Assembly (NCBI RefSeq): GCF_001311785.1
Contig: NZ_BBBX01000011.1
Span: 1 to 64,000 of the forward strand
Length of the DNA: 64,000 bases
From: Lacticaseibacillus saniviri JCM 17471 = DSM 24301
GTDB lineage: Bacteria > Bacillota > Bacilli > Lactobacillales > Lactobacillaceae
Direction of reading: 5' to 3'
Made by a program: the position numbers and the translations under genes. Position 1 is the first letter of the stretch. Every line of letters starts with the position of its first letter. Positions 17,578 through 28,354 of the stretch are shown here, piece after piece. Under the pieces are notes generated by a model that was not told the DNA's origin, made no database searches, and saw only the letters and a list, made by a program, of their open reading frames with translations.

Positions 17578-17790
17578 TCAGCTATTACTGTCATTTTTAC
17601 CAAATAGGTGCTGGCCCAACTTATCCCACAAGCGCCAGATAAGCGTCGCAACAATCATAAACGCAACGGCAGCAACGGATCCCTTCACCGAGAACGGATG
17701 CCCTGGTGTCGCAAAGAACTGGTTGCCAAGCCAAAATATCACAACATATGACACAAGCGCTTCAATCCACTTACCCGTTTTTGCAGTCAT
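17578..17790 (-). CDS. Small two-helix membrane protein, 70 aa
   Basis: MTAKTGKWIEALVSYVVIFW followed by a short loop (GNQFFATPGHPFSVKG) and a second helix (SVAAVAFMIVATLIWRLWDK). No family recognised. I use the ATG at 17790 with GAGG 8 bases upstream; a GTG at 17799 is also in frame. It lies 73 bases downstream of dacA and may be the last gene of the two-component/dacA transcript before the terminator. Confidence 0.65.
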   Translation of the reverse strand: MTAKTGKWIEALVSYVVIFWLGNQFFATPGHPFSVKGSVAAVAFMIVATLIWRLWDKLGQHLFGKNDSNS

Positions 17791-17863
17791 CAGCTTCACC
17801 TCATTGTGTTAACCCACGACGTATTGTTGCGTCGAGTATGCCTTGCAAGTCATACAAAGTCAA

Positions 17864-19155
17864 TTAAAAGAGATTGCTGAAAAATTCACCGATACCACGG
17901 AAAATCAGAACAAAGAAGTTCGCCTTTTTGACAGTCTTAGTGGTGGTTAGGGTTAGTGGTGCGGCTTGGCTTTGATCCAAGAATTGCAGTGGCTGACCAT
18001 TAACGGTAACGGCGACACTGCCCACCTTGGTCCCCTTCGTTTCGGGTGCCGTGAGTTGCTTCTTGGTTGCTGTGTAGCGATAAACCACACTCGCATTGCC
18101 CGCATCCTTTGGCACATAAGCGGTTAAGGAACGATTGGGCGCGATGGCCACCTTGTCATCGGCACCGTATTTCACGGTAACTGATTTGGCCGTGCTGAGT
18201 GGTTGGCCAGCCGTTGCCAACGTCACTGGTTTGAATTCGTCCAGTGCATAGTGCATGAGCTTCGCTGTTTGAACAAAGCGCTTGTTGTCGCCACCCTCGC
18301 CGTTAGCATGCATGACAACGGTAATGATACGTCGACCCTCTTTGGCCACAGTCCCGGTGAAGTTCTCACCCGCCAAGTCGGTTGTCCCCGTCTTTAAGCC
18401 ATCGACTGGTAAGGTGGCATCCGCCGCACTCAACCCCGGCAGCATGTGATTGAAGTTATCCATCACGATTGCATCGCTGGTTCCTGCATGGAATGTCTTC
18501 TTGGTGATCTTAGTGGTTTCAAGGACCTGCGGATAATCCGTCAACAGATGTTGCGCCACAATCGCAACGGAGCGCGCGGACATCATGTTTTCGGCATTCT
18601 TATCCGTGCCCGGCACAATGGCGGTTCCCAGTGCACTGTTATTGAGCCCCGTGGTATTCACAATGGTGGCATCGTGAATGCCCCATGCCTGCAATTGTTG
18701 CTGCATCTTCTGAACAAACTTTGCCTGACTGCCACTGACAATATCACCCAGCAACATCATGGCGGCATTGGCCGAATAAATCAGGGATGCTTCGTAGAGT
18801 TCCTTGACGGTATACTTGCCATCTGAGCGCAATGGCACGTTGGATAGTTCATGATTCTGACTGATCTTGTAGGCAACAGGATCTGGCGTAATTTGCTGAT
18901 CCCACTGTAATTTGCCCGAATGAATGGCATCGAGCACCAGATAAATCCCAATCATCTTGGTCATGGACGCGATGGGCAGCACTGTGTCTGCCTGATTCGC
19001 GTACAAAATTTGCCCACTTTTGGCGTCAACCGCCAGCGCTGCCTTCGCATCGACACTGATCGTTGGTGCTGTTGCTGCTTGACTCACGGCAGCCGGTGCG
19101 CTGGTGATCATCACCACGCTCAATACACCGTCACCAAATATTTCCAATATTTCAC
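17864..19155 (-). CDS. dacA: D-alanyl-D-alanine carboxypeptidase, PBP5/DacA type (frame broken once)
   Basis: Trims the terminal D-Ala of peptidoglycan stem peptides outside the membrane. Active-site motifs: Ser-x-x-Lys in LPIASMTKMIG, SAN in ASLIYSANAAMML, and KTG in DGLKTGTTDL. A signal peptide (after repair KYWKYLVTVYLSVVMITSAP, then cleavage near SQA) and a C-terminal hydrophobic anchor (ANFFVLIFRGIGEFFSNLF) are present. The GTG start at 19155 overlaps the histidine kinase stop codon by four bases. The frame breaks near 19122-19124 in the signal peptide. About 430 aa, family-typical. Co-transcribed with the two-component system. Confidence 0.88.
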
Positions 19156-20311
19156 TTCTCCGTACCCCTTTGCGTTAATGTTTGACCGATTTTGAGTGGC
19201 AAATGAATGACAAAGCTGGTCAAATCAGCGGATGATTCCGCATAGATGTAACCACCGTGCAGCGTCACAATGCTCTGCGCAATGGCGAGCCCTAACCCTG
19301 TCCCACCCGTTTCCTGCGAGCGTGATTCTTCAACCCGATAGAAGCGGTCAAACAATTGATTCAACGCATCGTTTGGAATTGGTGGGCCATCATTTGACAC
19401 TTTGACCACAACTTCGGAACCCACCTTCGTTGCGTCTAAGAAAATATGTTTCCCGCCATCACCATATTTCAGCGCGTTGACAATCAAGTTATTGAATACC
19501 CGGCCCAACTTCTCGGTGTCAGCTTCCATCATGATGACGTCAGGTGTCGTACTGACACTGACTTCCATGCCTTTTTGCCAGCTTCCAGTTCAAAGCTCGC
19601 CGCCAATTGTTCCAGCATGGCCGCCATATTGAAGCTGACCACATTGAGTGGTGTCGTCGTTTGGCGCACCTTGGTGTATTCGAAGAGGTCCTCGACTAAC
19701 ACCTTCATCTGTTTGGCCTTCAAATATGCGGTGTGCGTGTACTTGAGTAACTCCTCTTCACTGCGATACTGCTTATCTTCAATTAAGCCTAGATAGCCAA
19801 TGATTGACGTGAGTGGTGTGCGAATATCGTGCGACACATTCGTGATCAATTCGTCCTTACTCTTTTCGATCTGGCGTTCTTCTTCCATAGAGCGAACCGT
19901 TGAATCCACCAGCGCGTTGATACTGGCAATCACTTTTTGCAGATCGGTATTGACCTCAAAACTGATTCGGTGTTCCAAATGGCCTTCCGCGATGTAGTGC
20001 AATTCCGCAATGACATGCCGCATCTGCATCTGATGATAGCGGCGAATCAAGCGCCAATAAACGACAATGGCATCACCAATCCCCATCACAGCGATGAACA
20101 GATTCTGCCAGCTCCACAAGTGATACGCGTTACCGAGGACAACCCCATTTTTAACGCCCCAGATGGCACTTTCGAGCGAGGGATTGCCCGCAATCATCTG
20201 GCGAATCATCATCACCACGGCAAAATTCAGCATCAGTAACAAAATAACCGTGACGATACCTTCGACCAATAATTCAGATTTCTCTTTACCCGTTAGGATA
20301 ACTTTTTTCAT
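19152..20311 (-). CDS. Sensor histidine kinase (frame broken once)
   Basis: About 386 aa. Two N-terminal membrane segments (VEGIVTVILLLMLNFAVVMM and LFIAVMGIGDAIVVYW) with a short extracellular loop, a HAMP-like linker, the H-box DELITNVSHDIRTPLTSIIG (His about 160), and ATPase boxes VFNNLIVNALKYGDG, VSNDGPPIPND and TGGTGLGLAIAQSIV. The frame breaks near 19575, where an A5 run must be A6 (EAGKKGMEVSVSTT). The gene sits four bases after the response regulator and overlaps dacA, so the three form one operon; the stimulus probably concerns the cell envelope, by inference. Confidence 0.88.
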
Positions 20312-20314
20312 TAA

Positions 20315-21000
20315 TTAAGCCTCAACTTTATAGCCAACGCCCCAAACGGTCTCAATCACTTTCTCGCCACCGGTGGCTTCTTCAATCTTGTCACGCAGAT
20401 GTGACACATGCACCATCACGGTTTTAGCGGAAACAATACTCTCTTGTTGCCACACCCGTTCAAAGATTTCATCCGCAGAGAAAACACGGTTGGGGTGACT
20501 CGCGAGTAAGTATAAAATACCGAATTCTAAGGCGGTCAACTGAATCTGTTTGCCTGCCAACGTCAGAACTTCATGACTATCTTTTTGATGGTCAGTGGTC
20601 CCACTTCCAAAATATCGGGTTCATTGTTTGTCACTTCATTGTGAGTGCGGCGCAACAAGCTCTTCACCCGCGCCATCACTTCGAGTGGATTGAATGGCTT
20701 GGTCACATAGTCGTCCGCCCCAGTAATCAGGCCCTGAATCTTATCCATATCAGCGGTCTTCGCTGAGACGATAATGATTGGAATTTGGGAATCCTTGCGC
20801 ACTTGCTTGACCACTTCAATCCCGGACATGTTTGGCATCATCACATCCAGAATCATCAGGGCGATATCAGGCGTGGTTGCGAGCTTGGTGATCGCTTCTT
20901 TACCGGTATAAGCCGTCACGGGCTCATAGCCTTCGTTTTTGACATAGATACTGAGCAGTTCAACGATCTCTTTATCATCATCAACAATCAGAATTTTCAT
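20315..21000 (-). CDS. OmpR-family response regulator (frame broken once)
   Basis: 228 aa after repair. Receiver domain: MKILIVDDDKEIVELLSIYV with the acidic pair, phospho-acceptor Asp in IALMILDVMMPNMSG (about 53), conserved Lys in DDYVTKPFNPLEVMARV. C-terminal winged helix: LTALEFGILYLLASHPNRVF and SAKTVMVHVSHLRDKIEEAT, ending ETVWGVGYKVEA. The frame breaks at 20582-20586 (A5 must be A6, giving TIKKDSHEVLTLAGKQIQ). I start at 21000, with RBS GAAGGAGA; the frame runs further upstream but without a site. Partner of the kinase downstream. Confidence 0.9.
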
Positions 21001-21120
21001 GCGAGTCTCCTTCAAAAGTTGACTGCGGCTGTTACTTTCTGGCCACAGTCTAATTGCTACCATTGTACCAGATGCCCCAACGTTTGTTTGGTCACCCCGA
21101 ATCTTTTAATGATTTGTTTA

Positions 21121-21236
21121 GAGTGTGACAAGCACCGGGCAGCAATCGAGCACTAACGAACTTTGAGCAACATACCGGGTTGTGGTATGTGCGAAAAGTG
21201 GTTAGGCGGAGATTGTTGGTGCTTGGAGCACGTTTA
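21121..21236 (+). repeat. Structured intergenic repeat E3
   Basis: Plus strand starts GAGTGTGACAAGCACCGGG and ends GGTGCTTGGAGCACGTTTA. The second stem is CAAGCACC with GGTGCTTG, a compensated variant of CAAAAGAC/GTCTTTTG in other copies. ACATACC pairs with GGTATGT at the apex. It lies in the gap upstream of the response regulator and is one of the few copies not on the strand of a preceding gene. Confidence 0.8.
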
Positions 21237-21241
21237 TGTTT

Positions 21242-21376
21242 TGACAAGCACCGGGCAGAGTGTGAAGCCACACGGGTTGGCTGTGAGCACTAACGGGGCT
21301 AGCGATAAAAATTGCGGGTTATGCAATTGTCGCTAGCATTGTTAGGCGCAGCAGGCAGTGTGGCTGAACACGTTTA
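21242..21376 (+). repeat. Composite structured repeat E4 (class II nested in class I remnant)
   Basis: The first 16 bases (TTGACAAGCACCGGGC) copy the start of E3, then a full class II element begins (AGAGTGTGAAGCCACACGG) and ends TGTGGCTGAACACGTTTA. Stems: AGCCACAC/GTGTGGCT and GCTAGCGA...TCGCTAGC. It is directly in tandem with E3. Confidence 0.8.
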
Positions 21377-21390
21377 TGCCGTGACACTAA

Positions 21391-21439
21391 CAAGAGGCTG
21401 TGACATAACCCCTGCGGGTTGTCACAGCCTCTTGTTTTT
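21391..21439. terminator. Bidirectional terminator-like hairpin after guaB
   Basis: AAGAGGCTGTGACA and TGTCACAGCCTCTT pair around a CCCCTGCGGG apex. The T run is better on the plus strand; on the guaB (minus) strand the tail is TTGTTAG. It lies downstream of repeat E5. Confidence 0.7.
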
Positions 21440-21455
21440 GCGTACATTATTGACT

Positions 21456-21597
21456 AATCACGTTCCAAAAGACTGAAAATTCCGGTTAACTTGGATTGAT
21501 TCAAAGCCTAAGTTCGGGCTTTATCATCAATCCTTGTTAATTCTCATCCTCAAAATGTCTTTGTCGCAGCTTTTGTCGCAGCTTTTGTCACAGCTTC
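21456..21597 (-). repeat. Structured intergenic repeat E5 (class I) with 5' triplication, 3' UTR of guaB
   Basis: It starts right after the guaB stop codon. The unit GCTGYGACAAA occurs three times in tandem at the 5' end, then the usual TGAGGATGAGAATTAAC block, GGATTGATG and AATCAATCC arms around AAAGCCC/GGGCTTT-like apex, and the end CAGTCTTTTGGAACGTGA. The TTAAC/GTTAA pair replaces TTAGC/GCTAA of other copies. Confidence 0.85.
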
Positions 21598-23100
<1,503 letters not shown>

Positions 23101-23119
23101 TCAAAATTTTTTGTTTTTA

Positions 23120-23148
23120 AACATACCATCGGAATGGAAGAAGGTCAA
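23120..23148 (-). promoter_or_regulatory. guaB promoter
   Basis: Minus strand TTGACC, 17 bases, TATGTT, leaving a leader of about 30 bases to the GTG start codon. Confidence 0.7.
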
Positions 23149-23205
23149 ACCTTTTCAGAAATAAACGGTCAAAAAAGTTTTCAAATGAGATAATGCTCAT
23201 AATTG

Positions 23206-23250
23206 CCGAACTTTATTCCCCACAGTGGGGCTCATTTCGGTAAATGTTCG
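23206..23250. promoter_or_regulatory. Candidate PurR operator between guaB and the short-chain dehydrogenase
   Basis: Plus strand has CCGAACTTTATT (CGAAC at 23207) followed after 23 bases by TTTCGG and, ten bases later, by TGTTCG (23245-23250). CGAAC-N23/24-GTTCG is the geometry of the Bacillus PurBox pair. The match in the second half is imperfect, so this is a candidate only. The rest of 23251-23425 is AT-rich promoter-like sequence for the plus-strand gene. Confidence 0.45.
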
Positions 23251-23425
23251 TAAAAATATTCATAAATGTATTATCTCTTTTTGAAATATTCGCTTTGTAA
23301 ATCGATGAAAATGAGTGTTTGTGAATTGTTTAGTAGAAAATGATATGATACCTATATCTTTACATCGGCGAATAGACGGCGAACGCGTGTCATCCATTCA
23401 TGGCACACATTTGGGGGAATTTGGA

Positions 23426-24198
23426 ATGAAACAACCAGTAGCAATTGTGACGGGTGGTGCACAAGGCATTGGTGCGGCCATTGTTCAACGACTAGCTCAA
23501 GACGGTTTTGCTGTGGGCATTTTGGACATCAACCAGGATGCGGCGCAACAATTAGCCGACCAACTCGCGCGTCAAGATTATCGCGCCATTGCTGAAGCGA
23601 CGGATGCTGCCAAACAGACCAGTGTGGTCAAGGCCGTCAACAGCGTCGTGCGCGAACTGGGTGATCTTGATGTGTTCATCAATAATGTGGGCCTGGGGAT
23701 TGCCGCGCCCGTCGATGCCATCACCCAAAAGAATTCGACCAGATTTATCGCGTCAATGTGGCCAGTGTCATCTGGGGCACACAGGCCGCACATCAACACT
23801 TCAAACGCCTGAAACACGGTGGCAAAATCATCAATGCGGTGGCCCAAGATGCCGTGTTGGATAATCCCGACTTTGCGCTATACAGTGGTGCCAAGGCTGC
23901 GATTCGCGGTATCACCCGCGTGACAGCACAAGAACTGGTGGATGAACACATCACCGTCAATGCTTATGACCCTGGTTTTGTCGCGACCGACCTGATGAAG
24001 GGAATCGCACAACAGGTTGCGGACCGCACCGGCAATGATTTGGCATGGGCGCAAGATCAATTGATCTCGCAGACCAAAGATCGCCAACCTTCCAAGCTCG
24101 ATAGCGTTGTGGATGGTGTTTCATTCTTAGCTGGACCACGCTCCGGCTATCTCACCGGCCAGATTATGTCGGTCGGTAACGGCATGCAATTTGAATAA
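23426..24198 (+). CDS. Short-chain dehydrogenase/reductase, acetoin/diacetyl reductase-like (frame broken once)
   Basis: 257 aa after repair. Rossmann motif VAIVTGGAQGIGAAIVQRLA, NNVG in VFINNVGLGIAAP, and the YxxxK pair in ALYSGAKAAIRGI; the closest group I recognise is acetoin/diacetyl reductases. Oddly, the residue 13 before the catalytic Tyr, normally Ser, is Ala (NAVAQDAVLDNPDFALY). The frame breaks at 23727-23730 (A4 must be A5, giving TQKEFDQIYRVNVASVIWG). Start ATG 23426 with GGGGGAA upstream. Divergent from guaB. Confidence 0.82.
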
Positions 24199-24205
24199 TG
24201 ACTTG

Positions 24206-24256
24206 AAAAAGAGACGCTGCACCAAAATCAATTGATTTGGTGCAGCGTCTCTTTTG
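24206..24256. terminator. Bidirectional terminator between convergent genes
   Basis: AAAAAGAGACGCTGCACCAA is the left arm of a long near-perfect stem ending TGGTGCAGCGTCTCTTTTG, between the dehydrogenase (plus) and the ABC permease (minus). Confidence 0.9.
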
Positions 24257-24270
24257 TTATGACTTTCTTT

Positions 24271-25024
24271 TTAAACCGCTCGGCGCTTGAACAAAACGAG
24301 TCCGAGATACAGGAATATGGCGATGTAGACCAGATTGCCGATAATCAGTCCCGTATTACTCAGCTGCGTCATTTTTCCGAAAGACCACCAGCCAGCTGCA
24401 TGGGCAGTGTCATCATGTTAAGTGGATTGAACCGCAGCCATGACCAGCGAGCAATGAATAAAGCCAGCAAAGTGGCCATGACGTTGGTCACAAAATAACC
24501 GATGATGCCGACCGAAACGGCCACGGCGGAGCTCTTAAAGGCGTTGGTCATCAAGAAGACGACGCTCAGTAACAACCAGGTGGTCAACCATTGCGCGACT
24601 AAGTTCTGCACCAGATGCGTCAACAACGTGCTGGTTAGGGCAAACGTTCCGTTGAACAACACGAGTTTGAGAATCAGACTCCAGATAAAGCTCACGACGT
24701 ACAGAATGATGGAATAGCCTAAAATCACCAGCCACTTGCTGATCAATACTTGCGTGCGTGAGTACTTTCGATACAGCAAAGGCCGAATCATGCCGCTTTG
24801 AAATTCCATCATCGTGATATTGCTGGTCGCCGCAATCAGCATGAACACGAGAAAAATCCCGGCCGAATAGAGTCCTTCAAACTGACCCTGGGCATCAAGC
24901 AAGTTGGGATAGATTTTTGTGATTGCTGCAAAAAGGCCATGACAGCCGCCAACAGTCCCAGTCCGATTGTGGTACTGCGTTTTTGAACCAGTTTATACAC
25001 TTCTTGTTGAATCAATTTAAGCAT
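24271..25024 (-). CDS. ABC-2 type transporter permease (frame broken twice)
   Basis: About 251 aa with six membrane segments, for example GLYSAGIFLVFMLIAATSNI, VILGYSIILYVVSFIWSLIL, SAVAVSVGIIGYFVTNVMAT and the terminal YIAIFLYLGLVLFKRRAV. The family is that of bacitracin/lantibiotic-type or unspecific ABC-2 exporters. Breaks: 24930-24934 (T6 read as T5, MAFFAAITKIYPNLLDA) and 24372-24376 (A6 read as A5 near GLSEKMTQLSN). The start overlaps the end of the ATPase gene, so the two are translated together. The exported substrate is unknown. Confidence 0.83.
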
Positions 25025-25945
25025 GTGGCACCTCCGTTTGATCAGCGGTCAGCACATTGAGCAGTGTGGTTTCGAGATCGTTGTGCTCATGTGCGACATC
25101 ATAGATAGCAATATTGGCTGCTGTCAGTTGCGTAATCGCTTGTGCCAGCGTATCTGTGGCTGTCTTGGCGAAGATGACACGTGGATCATTGGCTAAGTCA
25201 TCGGACTGCACGAGTTGGCTGTCGCGCAGCACCTTCTTAGCCGCCGCATCATCACTTGTCGTTAGAACCAGATAATCCACGGATTCATTACTCAATGTCT
25301 GCATGGGTTCATTCCGCACAATGTGCCCCTGATCCAAGATGATAATGTCGTCGATTACCTTTTCCAGTTCACTCAAAATATGACTGGAAATCAACACGGT
25401 GGCCCCCGTTTTGACTCATGTTGCGAATCAAGTCACGCACTTGATGCGTTGCCTTGGGGTCAAGTCCGTTCATGGGTTCATCTAGAATCACCAATTCCGG
25501 TTGATTCAAAACCGCCAGCGCGATACCAAGCTTTTGTTTCATCCCCAACGAATAATTCTTTGCTTGGCGATCGATGTAATCATTCATGTCAAGCGCCGCA
25601 ATCACCTCGTCCACGCGGGCTTGACTGGTGTTGTCCGCGGCAAACAGATGCAGGTGCTTCCGCCCACTCAAGAATGGATAGATTGATGGATATTCAATCA
25701 GGGCCCCGACCCGATCCAGACTGGCGTGTCGACTCAGTGTAATCTGCTGATCAAACACCGTTACTGTCCCGCTATTAATCGGCAATAATCCAAGAATGGC
25801 TTTCATCAGTGTCGACTTACCGGCACCATTTTCCCCCGACCAAGCCGACGATATGTCCTGGTTGTAGGTCCAAATCAATTGATTTCAAGACCTGTTTACT
25901 GCCAAATTGCTTGCTCACTTGTTGCATGCGCATTATTGAACTCAT
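25017..25945 (-). CDS. ABC transporter ATP-binding protein (frame broken twice)
   Basis: About 308 aa. Walker A is GLVGENGAGKSTLMKAILGL after repair; signature NYSLGMKQKLGIALAVL; Walker B LVILDEPMNGLDP; H-loop LISSHILSELEK. A C-terminal extension of about 100 residues follows, as in BcrA-type exporters. Both breaks here are apparent extra bases in G runs (near 25837-25841 and 25395-25400, G5 where G4 is needed), opposite to the base losses seen elsewhere. Start 25945 with RBS GGAGGT. Partner of the permease. Confidence 0.86.
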
Positions 25946-26008
25946 TTTGCTACCTCCGTATCGTTTAAGCGTACTTGTTTTAGCATCAAATAGAAAGTAA
26001 GTGCACAC

Positions 26009-26054
26009 AAAAAGCGTCAATCCTAACAAAACTGTTAGTTGATTGACGCTTTTT
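26009..26054 (-). terminator. Terminator downstream of the DUF1129 gene and repeats E7/E6
   Basis: AAAAAGCGTCAATC and GATTGACGCTTTTT pair, with a second short stem CTAAC/GTTAG inside. T runs are on both strands. Confidence 0.85.
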
Positions 26055-26068
26055 ATCGGTTTATTGCC

Positions 26069-26125
26069 TAAACGCGTTCCACCACACTGACTATTCCGCA
26101 TAACCCGTGTGGGGGTCGCATTCTC
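26069..26125 (-). repeat. Truncated class II repeat E6
   Basis: Only 57 bases: the minus strand begins GAGAATGCGACCCCCACACG and ends GTGTGGTGGAACGCGTTTA. The outer stem (CCACAC/GTGTGG) and both ends are kept but the apical arms are missing, as if deleted. It is in tandem with E7. Confidence 0.75.
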
Positions 26126-26132
26126 TTCTTTT

Positions 26133-26281
26133 GAAACGTGCTCCGCCACACTGACTGTTCCGCCTAACCTGCCTTGCGACAATTGCCAAAACCCGCAATT
26201 GCTTTGCAAGGCTCGTTAGTGCTCACAGCCAACCCGTGTGGCGTCGCACTCTCTTCTCTGCTACCCGGTGCTTGTCACACT
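26133..26281 (-). repeat. Composite structured repeat E7, 3' UTR of the DUF1129 gene
   Basis: The stop codon TAG at 26282 is the first part of TAGAGTGTGACAAGCACCGG, a class I start; 30 bases on, a complete class II element begins (GAGTGCGACGCCACACGG) and ends GTGTGGCGGAGCACGTTT. The closing helix GTGCGAC/GGGAGCAC-type pairing (GTGC with GCAC) is perfect in this copy, with GA/GA opposed. Confidence 0.85.
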
Positions 26282-26978
26282 CTAGACTGTAAAGACGCTC
26301 TTCAAGTTGTATTGACGCTTCATCAGCCAGTGGGCACCATAAGCTATAACCGCCACAACGGCGTAACCATACCATGGCATTGGGTTCGTGATGGGTGACT
26401 TGAGTTGCGCGAGTGCGCTAGACCCAAATGATGCGAGCGTAATGAGCAGGAATGCGGACAGCCCGATAATCCAGCCGGAGCGCCGTTCACCCTTCTTCTG
26501 CTTGGTCCAGTTATTGTAGTAGCCAAAGATGACAGCAGCCACAACAGCCATGATCAACATAGGTAACAACCCACCTTGAGGCTGATTCTTAGGATTGATA
26601 TAGGCGCCGACACCATAAACCAGGGCAAACAGGCTCAAGAAGAACAAGCCCATATCAAGCATGGTCAGCCAAAGCGGTTGGACCTTGACGGGTTTTGGTG
26701 CGAATACAATCGCATTTACTTTTCAGTGACAGGGCCATACAGTTGATTAGCTGGCTTCCCTTGTTTTGTGCAGTGATGATTTCTGGTAACAATTCCGCTA
26801 ACACAGCCTCTTGCTTGGCCTCTGGCACCTTGTGTTCTTCTAGGCCACGGCGCAGCTTGAAAACATAATCATCATTTTTCTTACTCAATTGCGTCATCAG
26901 TTCATCAACGGAGGCTTGTGGGCGTTCTTGGCTCACTTGCGCGTTCTTCTCTTCTGGCGTTGTCTTCTCTTCGGTCAA
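26282..26978 (-). CDS. DUF1129 family membrane protein (frame broken twice)
   Basis: About 232 aa. An N-terminal soluble helical part (VDELMTQLSKKNDDYVFKLR, LAELLPEIITAQNKGKPANQ after repair, then LYGPVTEKVN) and five membrane segments (LDMGLFFLSLFALVYGVG, LPMLIMAVVAAVIFGYYN, GWIIGLSAFLLITLASFG, GYAVVAVIAYGAHWL). This is the DUF1129 plan; function unknown. Breaks near 26758 and 26724, each one A short. The start is TTG at 26978 with RBS GGAGGT. It follows ychF, the usual neighbour in lactobacilli. Confidence 0.82.
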
Positions 26979-27024
26979 TGGGAGACCTCCTCTTTTGATT
27001 GCTTAGCGGCGACTGCTGTTGGGC

Positions 27025-28125
27025 TTAAACGTTGAAGCGGAATTCGATGATATCACCGTCTTGCACTTCGTATTCTTTCCCTTCAGAACGGTAACGGCCC
27101 GCTTCCTTCACGGCAGCCACAGAACCGTACTTATCGAGATCATCGAATGCCATCGTTTCGGCACGGATAAAGCCACGTTCAAAGTCGGAGTGAATCACAC
27201 CAGCCACTTGTGGGGCCTTCATGCCGCGACGGAATGTCCAGGCACGGGTTTCCTTACCACCGGCAGTGAAGAAGGTTGCAAGACCCAACAGGTGGTAACT
27301 TGCCTTAATCAGCTTATCCAGACCGGATTCGCTCACACCTTCTGCAGCCAAGAAGTCAGCCTTATCGGCATCATCGAGTTCAGCGATTTCTTCTTCTGTC
27401 TTAGCAGAAACGGCAATCACTTCGGCGCCTTCCTTGGCAGCCTGATTTTGAATGATCTTCACGTATGGTTGTGCTTCGGGATCAGCCATATCGTCTTCTG
27501 AAATATTAGCCACATACAACACGGGCTTGCTGGTCAATAAGAACAGACCCTTCACAATCTTTTGTTCATCCTTATCAAACTCGATGCTGCGCACAACACC
27601 ACCGTCTTCAAGGACAGGCTTAATCTTTTGCAGCACAGCAAATTCTGCTTCTGCGTCCTTATCCTTGGTCCGGGCAATCTTTTCAATCCGGGAGTAGCGC
27701 TTGTTGACACTCTCGAGATCAGCCAGACTCAATTCGAGGTTGATGGTTTCGATGTCATCGAGTGGGTCAACAGTCCCAGTCACACTGGTGATGTTGTCAT
27801 CATCAAAGGCACGCACCACATGCACAATCGCATCCACTTGGCGAATGTTTTCAAGGAACTTGTTCCCCAAACCTTCACCCTTTGAAGCACCCTTCACGAT
27901 CCCCGCGATATCGGTGAATTCAAAAGTCGTTGGAATAATTTTCTTAGCGGGAATCAATTCGTCAATGCGGGCTAACCGCGCATCGGGAACTTCAACCATC
28001 CCGACATTAGGATCGATTGTCGCGAACGGATAATTCGCCATTTCGGCGCCCGCCTTAGTGATTGCGTTAAAAAGTGTTGATTTGCCGACGTTGGGTAACC
28101 CAACAATCCCTGCTGTTAAAGCCAT
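27025..28125 (-). CDS. ychF: Redox-regulated ATPase YchF (Obg/OLA1 family)
   Basis: 366 aa, intact. P-loop [20 protein letters not shown], switch [20 protein letters not shown], and NISEDD in place of the GTPase NKxD, which explains the ATP preference of this family. The C-terminal TGS domain region includes [20 protein letters not shown] and ends [11 protein letters not shown]. YchF binds ribosomes and is linked to stress responses. It is in the partition-gene block after DUF951. Confidence 0.95.
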   Translation of the reverse strand: MALTAGIVGLPNVGKSTLFNAITKAGAEMANYPFATIDPNVGMVEVPDARLARIDELIPAKKIIPTTFEFTDIAGIVKGASKGEGLGNKFLENIRQVDAIVHVVRAFDDDNITSVTGTVDPLDDIETINLELSLADLESVNKRYSRIEKIARTKDKDAEAEFAVLQKIKPVLEDGGVVRSIEFDKDEQKIVKGLFLLTSKPVLYVANISEDDMADPEAQPYVKIIQNQAAKEGAEVIAVSAKTEEEIAELDDADKADFLAAEGVSESGLDKLIKASYHLLGLATFFTAGGKETRAWTFRRGMKAPQVAGVIHSDFERGFIRAETMAFDDLDKYGSVAAVKEAGRYRSEGKEYEVQDGDIIEFRFNV

Positions 28126-28146
28126 TAGTTATAGCCACGCTTTCTT

Positions 28147-28332
28147 TTAGTTTTCGTGATGTTCTAGAATTTTTTTCAAGTGCTTATCAAAGTCACGCCG
28201 GGGCATCATGATAATGTGTCCACAGCCCGTGCACTTCAGCTTAATGTCCATGCCCAGCCGAATAATTTCAAATCGGTTGGTGCCACACGCGTGCGGCTTT
28301 TTCATCTGAACGAGGTCATGTAACGCGTACAT
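28147..28332 (-). CDS. DUF951 family small protein
   Basis: 61 aa. KKPHACGTNRFEIIRLGMDI followed by KLKCTGCGHIIMMPR matches DUF951, with Cys residues (one early Cys, then CTGC) that may hold a metal. Function unknown; the gene is nearly always between parB and ychF in Lactobacillales, as here. I use the ATG at 28332 with AGGAGG nine bases upstream instead of the TTG before it. Confidence 0.88.
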   Translation of the reverse strand: MYALHDLVQMKKPHACGTNRFEIIRLGMDIKLKCTGCGHIIMMPRRDFDKHLKKILEHHEN

Positions 28333-28354
28333 CAATCCTGCCTCCTTATTGTGA

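Noticed and set aside
21121-21376. CRISPR array
   Set aside because: The repeats are structured, of two classes and only two in tandem; there are no regular spacers and no cas genes.
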